Shown here: in pieces, positions 11,303-22,484 of the stretch | Position numbering within the stretch: position 1 is the first letter of the stretch | Layout: each line of letters begins with the position of its first letter | Source of the DNA: Pristionchus mayeri | Lineage: Eukaryota; Nematoda; Chromadorea; Rhabditida; Neodiplogasteridae | DNA length: 64,000 nt | Reading direction: 5' to 3' | Assembly: GCA_036245805.1 (NCBI GenBank) | Contig: BTRK01000003.1 | Location: forward strand, 40,007,215 to 40,071,214 | The notes under the pieces: generated by a model | The model's input: only the letters and a program-made list of their open reading frames with translations | What the model was told of the DNA's origin: nothing | The model's database searches: none | Made by a program: the position numbers and the translations under genes

Positions 11303-11891
11303 CTCATCTGGGAGCTGATATATGGTAGAGCCGGGAGCAGAACCGGAAAATGCCTAAAAGCCGGTTCCAGAAAAAACGGCCAACGCCCAAAGTTTTCTCA
11401 TACTCAACATACTTCGGCATAATTATCTCGTGGATACTGCTAAAAGTCGGGGCTCCTGGTGCCGCAGGGGTTCCGTTTTCATACAATCTCTCAGAAGATG
11501 CGTGATATATAGATTTCTGTCTCAGAGCTCGGTTGTTCGGAGCGACAAGCGAGACCACCCGTCGTATTCATCTGACCGTAGTCGTGCCCGAGGGAGGAAA
11601 CGAGGTGAGAGGAGAGATCGTCGATCTCTGGAACGAGATTGCGACTCATGATAACACTAAGATCAAGAATATTGAAAACTAGTAATTTATCACATGTATC
11701 ACGAGTCGATGGAGCAAAAAAACACCATCGCGAACATTGTTTTTCAAACCAATTAAAAATCGACCATACTATGGTGTGATGATATACTGGTGAGAAGATT
11801 TCGAATAAGTAGGACCATTTGCCCCAGAACCGGCTTTTAGAAAATGTCCGGTTTTACAGCCGGATTTACTGTATTTCAGCTCCCAGATGAG
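11303..11891. repeat. Inverted-repeat-bounded segment containing an NHL exon A
   Basis: CTCATCTGGGAGCTGA at the left is answered by TCAGCTCCCAGATGAG at 11876-11891. A second pair follows inside (GAACCGG....AAAAGCCGG and its complement). The arms are imperfect and about 70 bp. Inside, at 11532-11604, is the most open copy of exon A, LFGATSETTRRIHLTVVVP then EGGNE, with a GTGAGA donor. It could be an NHL fragment captured between transposon ends, or a transposon copy with an unrelated insertion. Confidence 0.55.
11532..11604 (+). pseudogene. NHL-family exon A (open copy)
   Basis: Reads LFGATSETTRRIHLTVVVP and then EGGNE, stop-free, ending at a GAG|GTGAGA donor. This is the best copy of the exon whose consensus begins LFGATSEFIRRINLTAAV. 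By position directly after exon G (as at 36.2 kb) it should encode the end of one NHL blade and the linker to the next. Without its partner exons nearby it is unlikely to be functional. Confidence 0.55.
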
Positions 11892-12071
11892 TTACAGAGA
11901 TGGCGTTGAGCTCAACATGTGCAGAAAATTATTTTCTGAAACTTTTATGTTGAACGGTAAGCTTGAAATGCTGACGTTAAGAATGTAGAGCTGGAAAACC
12001 GGAATCGGAACATGAAAATCAATATTTTCACCATGATAGAAGTCGAGGCCATGGAATTTTATTGTATACCA

Positions 12072-12109
12072 GCCGATCGCGCGCGCCACGGCGCGCGCAA
12101 TCGACTGGC
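12072..12109. repeat. GC-rich hairpin
   Basis: GCCGATCGCGCGCGCC is followed after two bases by GGCGCGCGCAATCGACTGGC, giving a stem of about 16 bp. The same start (ACCAGCCGATCGCGCG) appears at the very end of the window, 63984-64000, so it belongs to a repeat family. Confidence 0.6.
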
Positions 12110-12160
12110 GTGTTCCTTGATTTGTTCTAAGGCCTCGTCTTATTTCTTTCGGATGCAAAA

Positions 12161-13520
12161 TCTCGCTCACTCCTCTCTCACTCTCTCTTACTTTACATAT
12201 ATCCTTCCTTCTCCCTACCTCTCTCTCGCGCTCTCTCCCTATTTCTCTCATTCGCTCCCTCTCCCTATTTCTCCAACTCTCTCTCTCTCTCGCTCTCTCT
12301 TTCCCTCTCTACCCCCTTCTCTCTCACACATTCCCTCTCCCTCTCCCTCCCTCACCCTACCTCTTCTCGCGCTGTCTCCCTATTTCAATCCCTATTCTCC
12401 CTCGCTCTCCGTCCCTCTCTCCCTCACCCTCTAACTTATCCCTCTCATTTCCCTCACCCTCTAACTTATCTCTCTCATTTCCCTCCCCCTCTCGCTCTCC
12501 ATATCTCTCTCGTTCTTTCTCTCTCTCTACCTCAGCCATCTCTCCCTATCTCCCTTTCTCTCCCTCTCTCCCTCTTACCCCTCTCTCCCCATCTCTAGCT
12601 CTCCCTCTACTCTCCATATCTCTCCCTCTCCATCTACTCTCTCTCTCTCTCTTCCTCTCTACTTTCTCTGCCTCTTACTCCTTCTTTCTCCCTCTTTCCC
12701 CCCCATCCCCCCCTCTACCTCTCTCCTACTCTCCATCTTTCTCTCTCTCTTCCCCTCCCCCTTCTCTCCCCTCTATTTCTATCTCTCCTTTTACTCTCCC
12801 TCCCTCTCTCCCTCCCTATCTCTCTCTCTCGCCCTCTTTCCCTCCCCCTCTCTCCCTATCTCCCCCCTCTTTTCTCTCTCTCCCTCCCTCTCTCTCCCTA
12901 TCTCCCCCCTCTTTTCTCTCCCTCCCTCCCTCTCTCCCTCTCTCTTCCTCTCTCCCACTCTCTCCCTCTCTATCTCTTACCCCTCTCTCCCCCTCGCTCC
13001 CTTCAATCTGTCTCCCTACATCTCTCTCTCCCTATCTCTCCTTCTCACCCTCTCTCTCCCCTCGCTCCTCTCTATCTCTCTCCCTCTATTTTTCTCCATC
13101 TCTCTCCCTCTCTCCCTCTCTCTTCCTCTCTCCCACTCTCTCCCTCTCTATCTCTTACCCCTCTCTCCCCCTCGCTCCCTTCAATCTGTCTCCCTACATC
13201 TCTCTCTCCCTATCTCTCCTTCTCACCCTCTCTCTCCCCTCGCTCCTCTCTATCTCTCTCCCTCTATTTTTCTCCATCTCTCTCCCTCTCTCCCAATCTC
13301 CCTCTCTCTCCTTCTCTCCCTCTCTCTCCGTCTCTCTCCCTCTATCCCTCTTTCCTACTCTCCATTTTCAATCTCTCTTCCTCTCTCCCTCTCTCACCCT
13401 CTCTCCCTCCATCTCTCTCACCATCCCTTTCCCTCTCTCTTCCTCTCTTCCTCTTTCTCCCTCTCTCCCTCTCTCTCTCTTTCTCCCTCTCTATCCCTCT
13501 CTCGATCTCTCCCTGTCTCC
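12161..13520. repeat. 1.35-kb pyrimidine (CTCTCC)n tract
   Basis: One strand is almost only C and T, mainly CTCTCTCC and CCCTCTCT variants. A 178-bp internal duplication is visible: the block starting at 12956 (CACTCTCTCCCTCTCTA...) recurs from 13134. Long open frames across this tract (Ser/Leu/Pro on plus, Glu/Arg/Gly on minus) are composition artefacts. Such polypurine.polypyrimidine DNA can form triplexes, but nothing here shows a function. Confidence 0.9.
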
Positions 13521-14243
13521 TTAAAAATTTTCGAACTTTCTGGAACATTCTAGAAGCTTTGGAACATTTTCGAACTTTCCGGAAGATTCTAGAAGCTTTG
13601 GAACATTTTCGAACATTCTGGAACATTCTAGAAGCTTTGGAACATATTCGAACTTTCTGGAACATCCTAGAAGCTTTGGAACATTTTCGAACTTTCCGGA
13701 ACATTCTAGAAGCTTCGGAATATTTTCGAACTTTCTGGAACATTGTAGAAGCTTTGGAACATTTTTGAACTTTTTGGAACATTCCGGAAGCTTCGGAACA
13801 ATTTCGAACTTTCTGGAACATTCTAGAAGGTTTGGAACATTTTCGAACTTTCTCGAACATTCCGGAAGCTTCGGAACAACTTCGAACTTTCTGGAACATT
13901 CTAGAAGCTTTGGAACATTTTCGAACTTTCTGAAACATTCTAGAAGCTTTGGAACATTTTCGAACATGGCGAATTATCGATTGGTATACGGTAGTTGACC
14001 CAATGGTAATTATTGATTTGTATACTGTAATTCAAAGATTCAAGGTCAAAATCATAAATCTGACCCACGGAATAATAGGTGACCCATGGCTAATTATCGA
14101 TCGGTATACGATTTTCCCAATGCTAATTATTGATTGGTATACGGTAATGGTTCGATGCCTTCATCAATCCTTCTCCTCCCTATTTCGCAATCTCCCGATT
14201 TCGCAATCCGAACAGGGAATCACACAGCGCTTTATATATAGGT
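13510..14243 (-). mobile_element. Helitron 5'-terminal fragment (solo copy)
   Basis: Read on the minus strand from 14243: a TATATATAAAGCGC end, a TTGCGAAAT-containing leader, one copy of the 120-bp unit (about 13969-14155), and the heat-shock-element array. The same order is found from 41930 down to 40630, there followed by the Rep ATG. Here the pyrimidine tract follows instead, so coding sequence is lost. I infer that this end is the 5' end because it lies upstream of the ATG in the other copy. I could not confirm the canonical terminal dinucleotide. Confidence 0.6.
13525..13968. promoter_or_regulatory. Tandem array of heat-shock-element-like pentamers
   Basis: About eleven tandem copies of a 39-bp unit built around GGAACATTCTAGAAGCTT. 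Read as pentamers this gives alternating GAA and TTC blocks five bases apart (GAAnnTTCnnGAA), the binding pattern of heat-shock factor. TTCTAGAA, the perfect dyad, is present in most units. From general knowledge, Helitrons of Caenorhabditis carry HSF-1 site arrays. Here the array lies beside a Helitron terminus, and two units of the same array occur upstream of the Helitron Rep gene at 40.6 kb. Binding is inferred. Confidence 0.7.
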
Positions 14244-14760
14244 AATGATAATTGTAATGACTCGAATCGATTAATTCGCCTAAACTCCTGGGAATAATGA
14301 GTTGAAGGTGCAACCTTGACTCCAGGTATGGGCATCAGCGTCAACATCATACGTTGGAGGAGGAAAGGTAAGGAGAGAGGAAAAGCGGCAGATTGAAAAG
14401 GGCGTGGGGAAAAGTTAAATGCCATACCGGTCAATCGAAGTTTGTTAACATGTGATATGATTGGTTGAAAGTGAAAGGGTCATTGAGTGCTTGGCTATTC
14501 CGCTTAAAAAATTAATTACAAAGACTGCCATAACGAGACGATAGACGTGGCGTACGGCAAGGGATATCACGCGGACGATAATCAATCAAGCAATAAGTAC
14601 CGTAATTTCAAGGCTGTAGTGTTGGCACTGAACTATTGATTCCTCCAGTGAATCTTATTTAGAGTAAATTTCAGAATATTTTCATCTTCGTCAATCGTCT
14701 GATCGACTTGGCTAATGGAGTGGAGCTGCTGGCGGCGAGTAGAAATAAGGCTTGAATATT
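14244..14760 (+). pseudogene. NHL-family fragments (K remnant, linker E, M-type)
   Basis: At about 14255-14345 is a decayed copy of the region around exon K (TTGACTCCAGGTATGGGCATCAGCG...). At 14535-14565 AACGAGACGATAGACGTGGC matches linker E. At 14690-14750 the reading VNRLIDLANGVELLAASRNK is stop-free and equals the segment at 5464-5520. The order E, then the M-type strand, matches 5.3-5.5 kb. Confidence 0.45.
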
Positions 14761-15039
14761 GAATTCAACACATTCCTACCCTGATCTCGATTGATTGTTG
14801 AACACCAATAAGCATGATTAGTTTTGTTGATTCCGTTTTGCACAACTTTAAAATGCCTTAATAATGATATTGTAATTTTTTTCATTTCATTTCCATCAGT
14901 GCTAGTAGCTCGAAGATAGCGAAATTTCTGGGAAAGAGTGTCTGTTTTCGAATAGATTATTATTTTTTTGTTTGGGTGCGGGACGGCTGACGTAGTGGCG
15001 AACGTTGATTTCGTACAAATGTATACGAATTGCGAATCG

Positions 15040-15185
15040 TTAGACTGGCGGGATAGTGGAACATTTTCATTTCAGACCGTCTCTATTCGGGCGCGAGTTC
15101 GCAACCTGCTTCAGACTCAAGTGGTGCAAGAAGATGATGGATGCGTGCCCCACTACTGCCAAAGGTACTGCCGAAAGGCATAGTA
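15040..15185 (+). pseudogene. NHL-family exon C
   Basis: After GCGAATCGTTAGACTGGCGGG and TTTCAG the reading is VSIRARVRNLLQTQVVQ, then EDDGCVPHYC, to a stop at about 15183. The copy at 59.63 kb reads LLQTEMMPEEDGCCVP in the same place. A cysteine near an acidic stretch is conserved, but I cannot assign a domain. It is flanked by block J as in the other copies. Confidence 0.5.
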
Positions 15186-15224
15186 GGGGTACTGTGGGTG
15201 GGATAATCAGATCCTATGTAATAA

Positions 15225-15600
15225 TTGTGATTTTTGCACGAAAGGCCAAGAATAAACTGCGTTTTCCATTCGTGCAAATGTTATATGACAACATCAGTGT
15301 TGCATCTCGACTTTTGTCATCTTTTCCCGTGTTCTTGGAGCTTTCTTTCTGCGATATTTTGTCAAATCGGTAATAAGTGACTCCTCATTGTTCATGTTCT
15401 CACCGATCTGAAGGGCGAGATAATGCGCAGATGGAATTATTTTATTTCGAAATCATCCTTAAAATGGATCAGGAGATGTGAAATAGCGCCGAATATGATA
15501 GAGAAGAATGCGGACTTAAGAATGGGAAAATGAATGTATTTCGAGTGTTTTCCAATGAATCAATCAGTCCAGATTCGAGAAGCGTAATTACTAATGGAAG
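15225..15600. repeat. Block J: conserved non-coding segment after exon C
   Basis: Contains CTGCGTTTTCCATTCGTGCAAATG.., CATCAGTGTT.C, CTTGGAGCTTTCTTTCTGC and GATATTTTGTCAAATCGG. The same series recurs at 50035-50310, 58375-58760, 59760-59925 and, in part, 60230-60320 and 63580-63680. It follows exon C in the 15, 58 and 59 kb copies. No conserved reading frame is visible, so it is intron or 3' sequence of the amplified unit. Confidence 0.6.
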
Positions 15601-17340
15601 CAGTTGAGAACAATTTCGCTTGTTTGTTATACACACTATCCGAATCTAGCGCATCTGTATGACTGTTAATTTGGGCGCTTACCGCAACCCCGATGTCACC
15701 AGTTCAAATTTCGCTTTTTTTTTCTGATCTACTTCATATTTTTCCTTGATTATCTTTCCACACTCATCAATGTTATCTCATGGACGTTCTTTTTTCAGTC
15801 CAACTGCGAGAATTCTACTTGATCCTATCCTTTTGCATCAGCTGCAGCGTTAGAGGCCGGATGCAAGAATAATATATCTTCGACTTTTTTGTGTTTTCTG
15901 CCATTGTTTGAATTTAGTGAAATTCGAATTCACTTGCAGCTTCTAACTGTCGCAACGCGAGATTTCCGTGCTGCTAATGCTGGAACATGGTCATCTGCAG
16001 CTTCTTGGCTACGGCTGCAGCAACGACTTGGCACCCGCTGCCTGGCTGACTGCTGCAGCAAGGGGGGCATTTGAGGATGGACGGACGTAGAATCAGTGGT
16101 GCACAGAACACTCCATTCAAGACAAAAATTTAAATAATTATTTTAATTTTAAATTTTAAAAAAATCGTAATGAATTCTATATTAGGGACAATCTGAAGGA
16201 TGACTCATTTAGCCGGCTTCAAAATGTTGATTGCATTCTGCTTACTCCATCATGAATCTTCGCATGCACCGACGAAGAAAGGGTTGAGTTGTATTATTTA
16301 TCCAACATCACGAGGGTGCTTCGTCAAGTGCAGAATGTGGATGAGTACGTAACATTTTAGCATTTGGGTTGATTGGATGAGAAAAGGAGATTTTATCGAG
16401 AATAAGCCGCTTGTACAATCTAATGGCCCGGCATCGAATCACGAAATTCACAGGTTTCGAATTTGCCGGATTTTATTTTTGGATCTTTACGAACAATAAA
16501 AGAATACGGATTAGTCGATATAATTAATTAATGTATGTTATTCTTTCCGATCAGTTGCCACGCGAATTCCGGATGACTGTCATTTTTATCAGCGGACTTC
16601 ACAATCTTATCATCAATAGTTGATAAATTACGATGAAACATCGCTCACTCACCACGATAGTTCAAGTGGGTGCTACCATTGTTAGAGTGTTGAGGAACTC
16701 AATCGTTGAGTACTGTTGCTATCAAAGATCGAACAGAACAAATTATTCACCACAGACGAAGTGCATCGTGTATTGTACTGATATTTTTAAGCGACACATA
16801 GTGCTCGAATCGCTAACATGTGTGTATTCCTTGTTCCATCTAACAATTGCAACCCGAAACCGACTAGCACCCTTTTTTCTACCGACTATCAACACCGCAT
16901 AACTGTAATGGCACATCACGGTGTCACATACACTCGCAAATTGCACTTGTTAACAGTGTAGAAGTATCTTTTAGAATCCTTATTGTAAATTACAATAATA
17001 AGAACAAAACTGAGATTCAAGCCGGCCTGAAGTCTGCTTCAACCCTTCAATGATGAAGCGCGCTTGAATGCTAATCTAAGCCTGCATGAAAAGTCCGTTA
17101 TTGATTCCTATGACATACTTGCACTTATAATCGGCAGCCTAGTCGATGACGACGTATTTGATTGTCTCGAATCTCTTGATCACGACGACAATCATGTAAG
17201 AGAAATAAGAACAGGCAGGAGATTGTAAAATGGATTATTCGAGAACATGACTGATTTAATAAGATAAAAAGATTAATACTTTTATCCAACCGTTACACAA
17301 AATCAAATATTTTATTAAATAATGTTTTTTTTCACCTTCG
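15601..17340 (-). pseudogene. Reverse-strand NHL-family remnants
   Basis: On the minus strand, 16072-15950 reads LAAAVSQAAGAKSLLQP then a stop. This is an alanine-rich strand like that at 35.24 kb. At 16960-16740 the conserved block upstream of exon A (GGTTTCGGGTTGCAAT, TGCCATTACAG) is present, but exon A itself has decayed. The remaining sequence has no gene. Confidence 0.35.
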
Positions 17341-17344
17341 AGGC

Positions 17345-17500
17345 CGCATCGAATCGCAACAAACAGACCCAGTTTACGACTACCAACTGTAACACCATAT
17401 CTCCTAGATGGGCGCTACCGACACCAATATCTCAAATCCAACTGCTATTTTCTAACAACTTCCGATCAACTTACCAAGCATGCCCAATCCATTAACGAAA
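17345..17500 (+). repeat. Dispersed repeat R1
   Basis: Contains CTACCAACTG.AACACC, TAGATGGGCGCTA, ATATCTCAAAT and CCAAGCATGCCCAATCC. The same sequence is found at 23700-23849 and, reversed, at 63850-63980. No coding frame is shared among the three copies. Confidence 0.7.
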
Positions 17501-17547
17501 TAAAGATTAGAGATCAACAACTGAAAGCGCCCAGAGCGAAACAGAGA

Positions 17548-18290
17548 TAATTGCACCTGGAACAAATCCTTCCTCTGAAGCTGGACGAAGCAGTAGCGAG
17601 AATCGGCCTCTCAATCAACCGGAAGAAGACCCAGCTCATGAAGAACGCGTGGTGTCCTGCCATCACCCTGCACGGAGACCCACTGGAGGAGACTGACGCC
17701 TACGTCTACCTCGGAAGAGAACTCCGATGCGACGGATCGATCATGACGGAGCTCAGAAGGAGGACACGCGCTGCATGGGCTGCATATGGGAGTATCCGAG
17801 AACTCACCGCGCATTTCCAAGATCCGAAGATCCGTGCCCACCTCTTCGACTCGCACGTCCTTCCAGCCCTCTGCTACGCTGCGAAGACATGGAATCTCAC
17901 GAGTACAGCCATCTCTTTCATCCAGACCACGCATCGAGCACTCGAGAGGTCGCTCATCGGAACGTCCCTCTACTCGATGAGACAAGCCAAGCAGAGCTCC
18001 GAGGACGTCCGTCGTATCTCCCTGCTCGCTGACCCTATCGATTACATCAGGAGAGCCAAGCATCAATGGGCTGGACATGTACTTCGGCGAGACGATGACA
18101 GATGGTCTACACGAGTCACCCAGTGGTTCCCTCCTCCCGATCTCGGTCGACCTCCGGGGAGGCCACCCGCCAGATGGAGAGTCAATCGAGGAGTACGCCA
18201 AGATGCCCTACAGAGTCGGACGGAGTACGAGGTCGTCCGCAACAAGAATGCCATACCGCTATTGGACGCAGACGTCTCCGTCTGAAGAAG
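17548..18290 (+). pseudogene. LINE reverse transcriptase, C-terminal fragment
   Basis: An open reading of about 245 codons. It contains the reverse-transcriptase thumb region, LDEAVARIGLSINRKKTQLM then YVYLGRELRCDGSIMTELRR, followed by SHVLPALCYAAKTWNLT, RALERSLIGTSLY, HQWAGHVLRRDDDRW and LGRPPGRPPARWR. These are conserved features of RTE-type LINEs. The palm with the catalytic aspartates lies upstream and is missing (5' truncation near 17545). The base composition is GC-rich compared with its surroundings, as expected for a young insertion. Its 3' end abuts a reverse-strand NHL exon C at about 18290. I see no clear target duplication. Confidence 0.85.
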
Positions 18291-18620
18291 AGGATAACTC
18301 GCGCTTGAAGCGAGATGACCTGAGATGGTAATATTCCACCATCCCGCCAGTCTTGCGATTCACACTTTGCATACATTTTTTTCGGTTCAGCAATAAATCG
18401 TATAAATTCAACTTTCGCATTTAAAAAATCCTCACAGCGAGATCTGTAGTCGCTGTGCTCGAGATGGCCCCACTGACGGGTGTCTTCCGCAATCCAATTC
18501 TAAAAACCGCGACCCACTTTACCGTATTTCTCGATATCGAGGGTGAAGACGATAGTCGACTGGACGACCATCACGATGTCGGTAGCTGGAGATGACCTTG
18601 CTACACACCTGGAAAGGTTG
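18290..18620 (-). pseudogene. Reverse-strand NHL-family fragments (C, I, K)
   Basis: On the minus strand from 18620: exon K with MVVQSTIVFTLDIEK (donor decayed), then exon I with the DNA ACCCGTCAGTGGGGCCATCTC (18430-18490), then the pre-C block (GAATCGCAAGACTGGCGGG, 18330-18360) running into the LINE end. Exon I recurs at 32.3, 36.75, 52.5, 58.0 and 61.8 kb. All pieces are damaged. Confidence 0.45.
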
Positions 18621-18880
18621 TGTTTCCACTTCGATTCATTAATAACAGGTAAATGCAAATGTCGATTGTTTGCACGTTTCTGTGAAAAATAATGATCTAG
18701 CGGCCCTTGAGCCGTTTCAGGGAACAAAAGACAGGGACGCGCTTATGCTGCCTGATGACTTGAGTGCAAACTGAACGCTGAATTGGCGCTGGGCGACAAA
18801 GAACGCATTGTCGTGTGACCCGAATGCTACTCCCGTCATACTTTTCAGAGATACTTTTGAATCCCGCTATGTGATAGATA
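18621..18880. other. Spacer, nothing recognised
   Basis: I see neither a gene nor a repeat arm in this stretch. Confidence 0.3.
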
Positions 18881-19792
18881 TTAGGTTGATGCAAAAGTCT
18901 TGCGGTTTTTTGATATTTTGTCTTCCATCTTCCTTTCAGTTTGACCGATGACCTTCCGTATATTAATTACTAATGAGGCATTTCATACTCTTTCATTTGC
19001 GCACCCTATCAGCATTGCCCAATCGGAGAGGCGAGAGCAGGACAAAGTTAAAATTGCTAAAATTTATCCATCGACAACGGCACATTTTTCAATATTCTGT
19101 TTCCTCTGAAGCATGAATGCTCAATTCCTGGTGGTTATATGAAGCTCCCATCTTTACCCTATACATACTTTTTCTCATGGATGATGGAAGTTGCATCGTT
19201 TTGAGGAATGCATTGAACTGTAAATGACTACATTTTGCATTTTTATGTTGATTTAGCATAGTTTTGAAAAATAAGAAATTCAAATTTTCTGAAACGAGAA
19301 AGATGCAGGCGCCAATATTTTTTCAGAGAATAAAGCCTCTTGGTGGATGCATATATCGCACTCATAGTGAAGCCGGTATGCTTGGTCTTCGGTGCAAAAA
19401 ATCCGAAAAAGTTTCATGTCGCCATCGTCGACAGTATATTTTCAAAAGCATGTAATTAGGTTCAAACTTAATCGATACACAGCTGAAACATATTTTCTGA
19501 AAGGGTATACGTAATACTTCTCAGACATCAGTATGGGCAGGTTTCGTGAATTTTGCCAACAAATATCCAGTAAAATACATTGAATGCAAAATTTTGAGCA
19601 TCAATTGCAATTGGGTTTATCATAATTTATTGCGTTGATTGCGATATCGGATTTATTGAAATGTGTGTATGTAAAGTACAAGAATACCTCTAAACACTGC
19701 TATGTTTGTTAGTCATTGTGATTTGAGACGAGAGAATTATTACAATTCAAAGTACGGACACAAAAAACCGCAAGACTTTTGCATCAACCTAA
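18881..19792. mobile_element. Mariner-type element, degenerate (912 bp)
   Basis: Starts TTAGGTTGATGCAAAAGTC after TA and ends with the exact complement GACTTTTGCATCAACCTAA before TA. TTAGGTTG(A/G)TGCAAAAG is the usual start of mariner inverted repeats and TA is the mariner target. I could not read a transposase inside, so it is a decayed or internally replaced copy. Confidence 0.85.
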
Positions 19793-19978
19793 TAAATATC
19801 AGCAATTGAAAGCGCCCAGATAGCGAAATAGAGGTAATTGGATCTGGTACATTTATGCTCCACGTCATTCATAAGATAATGTAGCACTGTTTAAAAAGAT
19901 CAAACATCGCTTACCAGCTTAACAATAGCTCTTACGATGATCTACAAACCTAAATCGAGATCAGGCTGATAGGAAGTA

Positions 19979-20852
19979 TTAGGTTGGTTCATAAGTTTCT
20001 TTCTTTTTATTTTTTTTAAAATTTCTGTTGTCGTGCGTAGACTCACTATTTTCTGAATACCTTGTGTTATGGCCATGATGGTAGATTACTACCATATGTT
20101 TCATTTGGATCTAGGCTTCATCGTGATAAGTTGGTAAATTTCAGAAAAGAAACATCTGAAAACGGCTATTTTTAGCATTTTGGGTGGAATTCTGGTTATC
20201 GAGTATTTGTAGGATTCTGATTCCGCCCAATTAAGTAATACTTGGGGATGAGGTGTTAGTTCTGCTAAGCACGAAAAATCCGGATTCGAACGTGTGTGGG
20301 ACACAGGGAACACCAAAAAGTGATGATTTCAGCGGTTAAATCTGAATATGATGATTTCAAAAACTGTAGTTCTTGAACGGGAAGACTTATATTTTCCTAA
20401 ATGTGCTAGCATAATTTTAGGGCAAAGTACTTCACAACCCACCGCAATCGAACACTCATCAATGTTGTGTAAGAAATTGGCGCTCAACAATTAGATATCT
20501 ATGATTTTCAAAGTTGGTAGATTTGTAATTGGGTCGATATTTCTAGTAGGTTTATCATGGCAGATTTGGTGGGCTATGTCGTATGACATACCCAGCCATA
20601 GTACTTTGCAAAGATGTGCTAATTGGAGCCTAGAGAACTTGAAAATTCGGATTGATCGACCAGGCCCTATTACTTCCGAACTAAAATGTTCTATTATAAT
20701 TTATCGAATCAACATACTATAGTCTTCAATATAGTGTGTACCCATGTCCCTATCAATAGCAAAAACAATTATTTGATTCGTTCATTGCGACGGCCTGGGG
20801 AGGTCGGAATGTTCGTGCATGAAAAAAGAAAGAAACTTATGAACCAACCTAA
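19979..20852. mobile_element. Mariner-type element, degenerate (874 bp)
   Basis: The ends are TTAGGTTGGTTCATAAG...TTTCTTTC and the complement GAAAGAAACTTATGAACC..CCTAA, flanked by TA. It has a different terminal sequence from the copies at 18.9, 26.5 and 46.8 kb, so it is another mariner subfamily. The inside has only short broken frames with no readable catalytic motif. Confidence 0.85.
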
Positions 20853-22484
20853 TAACTTCATTCAACATTCCTACCTTCGTCCAACACATCAACATCATTA
20901 GATCATTAGCAGAGCAGCACAGATGATTGACGAAGATGAAAATAATAAGGGAAATCTATGTGTCTATATAAGGATTAATCTAAATAATCAGTCGAGTCTA
21001 CCGTTCTGGGTGATTCCATCATCCTGGTCTGAGGGATATTCACCCTGTTACTCTTCCTTTTTCGTATAATATCGTATTGCAGTCTTGACAATGTTGATTT
21101 TTTTAGACTATGACCCAAACGATTACTGGTCGGTGCACTTCCAATCTCTCACATCCCAACCGTGCAACACTAATTCATCGGCATGGACACAATGCGATTG
21201 TCCAGACAAAATTTGCAGCAAAAAAACTATTTCCTCGTTATCACATCCCATTCAATCTACCGTAACTGTTTCCCTCCCCTCCCCTGTCTTCGTTGAACTC
21301 CTTATGCTTCCTCAGTCAACTCGTTTCGAAGACATATCGGTCATAACCTGACTATCACAATTTGTATTTTAGTGCATGGCAAGACCTAATGATAATATTG
21401 CACAATAATTCCCCTATTATATCAGCAAACCATGAAACCCGTTGCAGCATGGGACATTTTAGAGTGGGGATGCTCTTGCCCGCCACACTGAACAACTTCG
21501 TCTTCGTCTTTTAAACCTTTTAAACGATCAACGAATGTGCACAACATGAATGGCCAGCCCAATCAGAATAAGGTATATCCCAATCGTGTAGCTGCAATCC
21601 GCTTGTGTGGGAACATTATACTTGCTCTGCGAAATGGATTATTATGCAAACATGGATAAGAGATCTTGCTCAGTTCGATTCCTCCCACAAAAGCACAAAA
21701 GAAAAGCACAAAAGAAACCCTCATCTCTGTATTCTCTGCGATGTCGAACCCCCAGGCGAGTGCAGCTCGCGAAATGAATTACCTGCCGAACCTGCAGCAG
21801 ATAATACTATGTTAATTTAATTATTAATATTTGTGTTTTAAAGTATTGCTCAAGATGAGATCAAACAATCAATTTGAAGATGCACTTGGTCCGTCACTGT
21901 GACTCTGATCTAATAGGTTCGAAGTAACATGATTATTATAGGGCTCTAATATTTGCTAAGATCTGTTTTATATTTTTGCCCACAGCGTTTCAGTTGGAAT
22001 CACGCCAACCACAAGCAGTGGCTCTTACCGCATCTTAGTGGCCACGATGCACCTAGTCTAAAATTAATTTCCTTTTCAGCGTTGTATTCTCCAATCTCAC
22101 TAGAAAATTTATAAAATGCTATAGGATAATGATTTAATGTAAAAAAAACCTCTGAAGTGAGTGACGTAGATGCTCTTCTGGTGCAGAATGACTTCTGATG
22201 TCTCGACTTGGTTAAACGAATCCTGTGAAGTGATGGTCAGTTCGTCGGCACCTAGTAGGTACGCGTTTCAGCTTCATCAATTTCTTTAACTATGTCTGGA
22301 TGAACTTATTTCCAATTTTTTATCTTAGTATTTTTATCCACTCAAAGAGCAATTCCGCAGATCAAACATCTCCCATCTCGATGCCTCCCTTCGGGACGAC
22401 TCGCTCGTCGCTCTAAGCAACTCCGCCCATTGAGACAAAAGATCAAATGCAAATTCGAACACGATTGATTAATTCAGATAAACA
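20853..22484. other. Spacer with reverse-strand NHL remnants
   Basis: No intact gene. Minus-strand sequence at about 21790-21740 reads RELHSPGGFDIAEN, a clear relic of exon F. At 20945-20920 the start of the M-type exon (CATCTTCGTCAATC) is seen. The remainder (21.0-21.4 and 21.8-22.48 kb) shows nothing I can name. Confidence 0.4.

Noticed and set aside
12012..12539. Ser/Leu-rich (plus) and Arg/Glu-rich (minus) frames in the pyrimidine tract
   Set aside because: Composition artefacts of CTCTCC repeats; no domain, no splice signals.
13342..13967. Long minus-strand frames with a 13-residue repeat (KLLECSRKFENVP-type and a second frame)
   Set aside because: Created by the 39-bp array: 39 is a multiple of three, so several frames stay open on both strands. 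No start context, introns or non-repeat domain.
17611..18201. 196-codon minus-strand frame opposite the LINE
   Set aside because: Shadow of the reverse-transcriptase reading on the plus strand, which has the conserved motifs.
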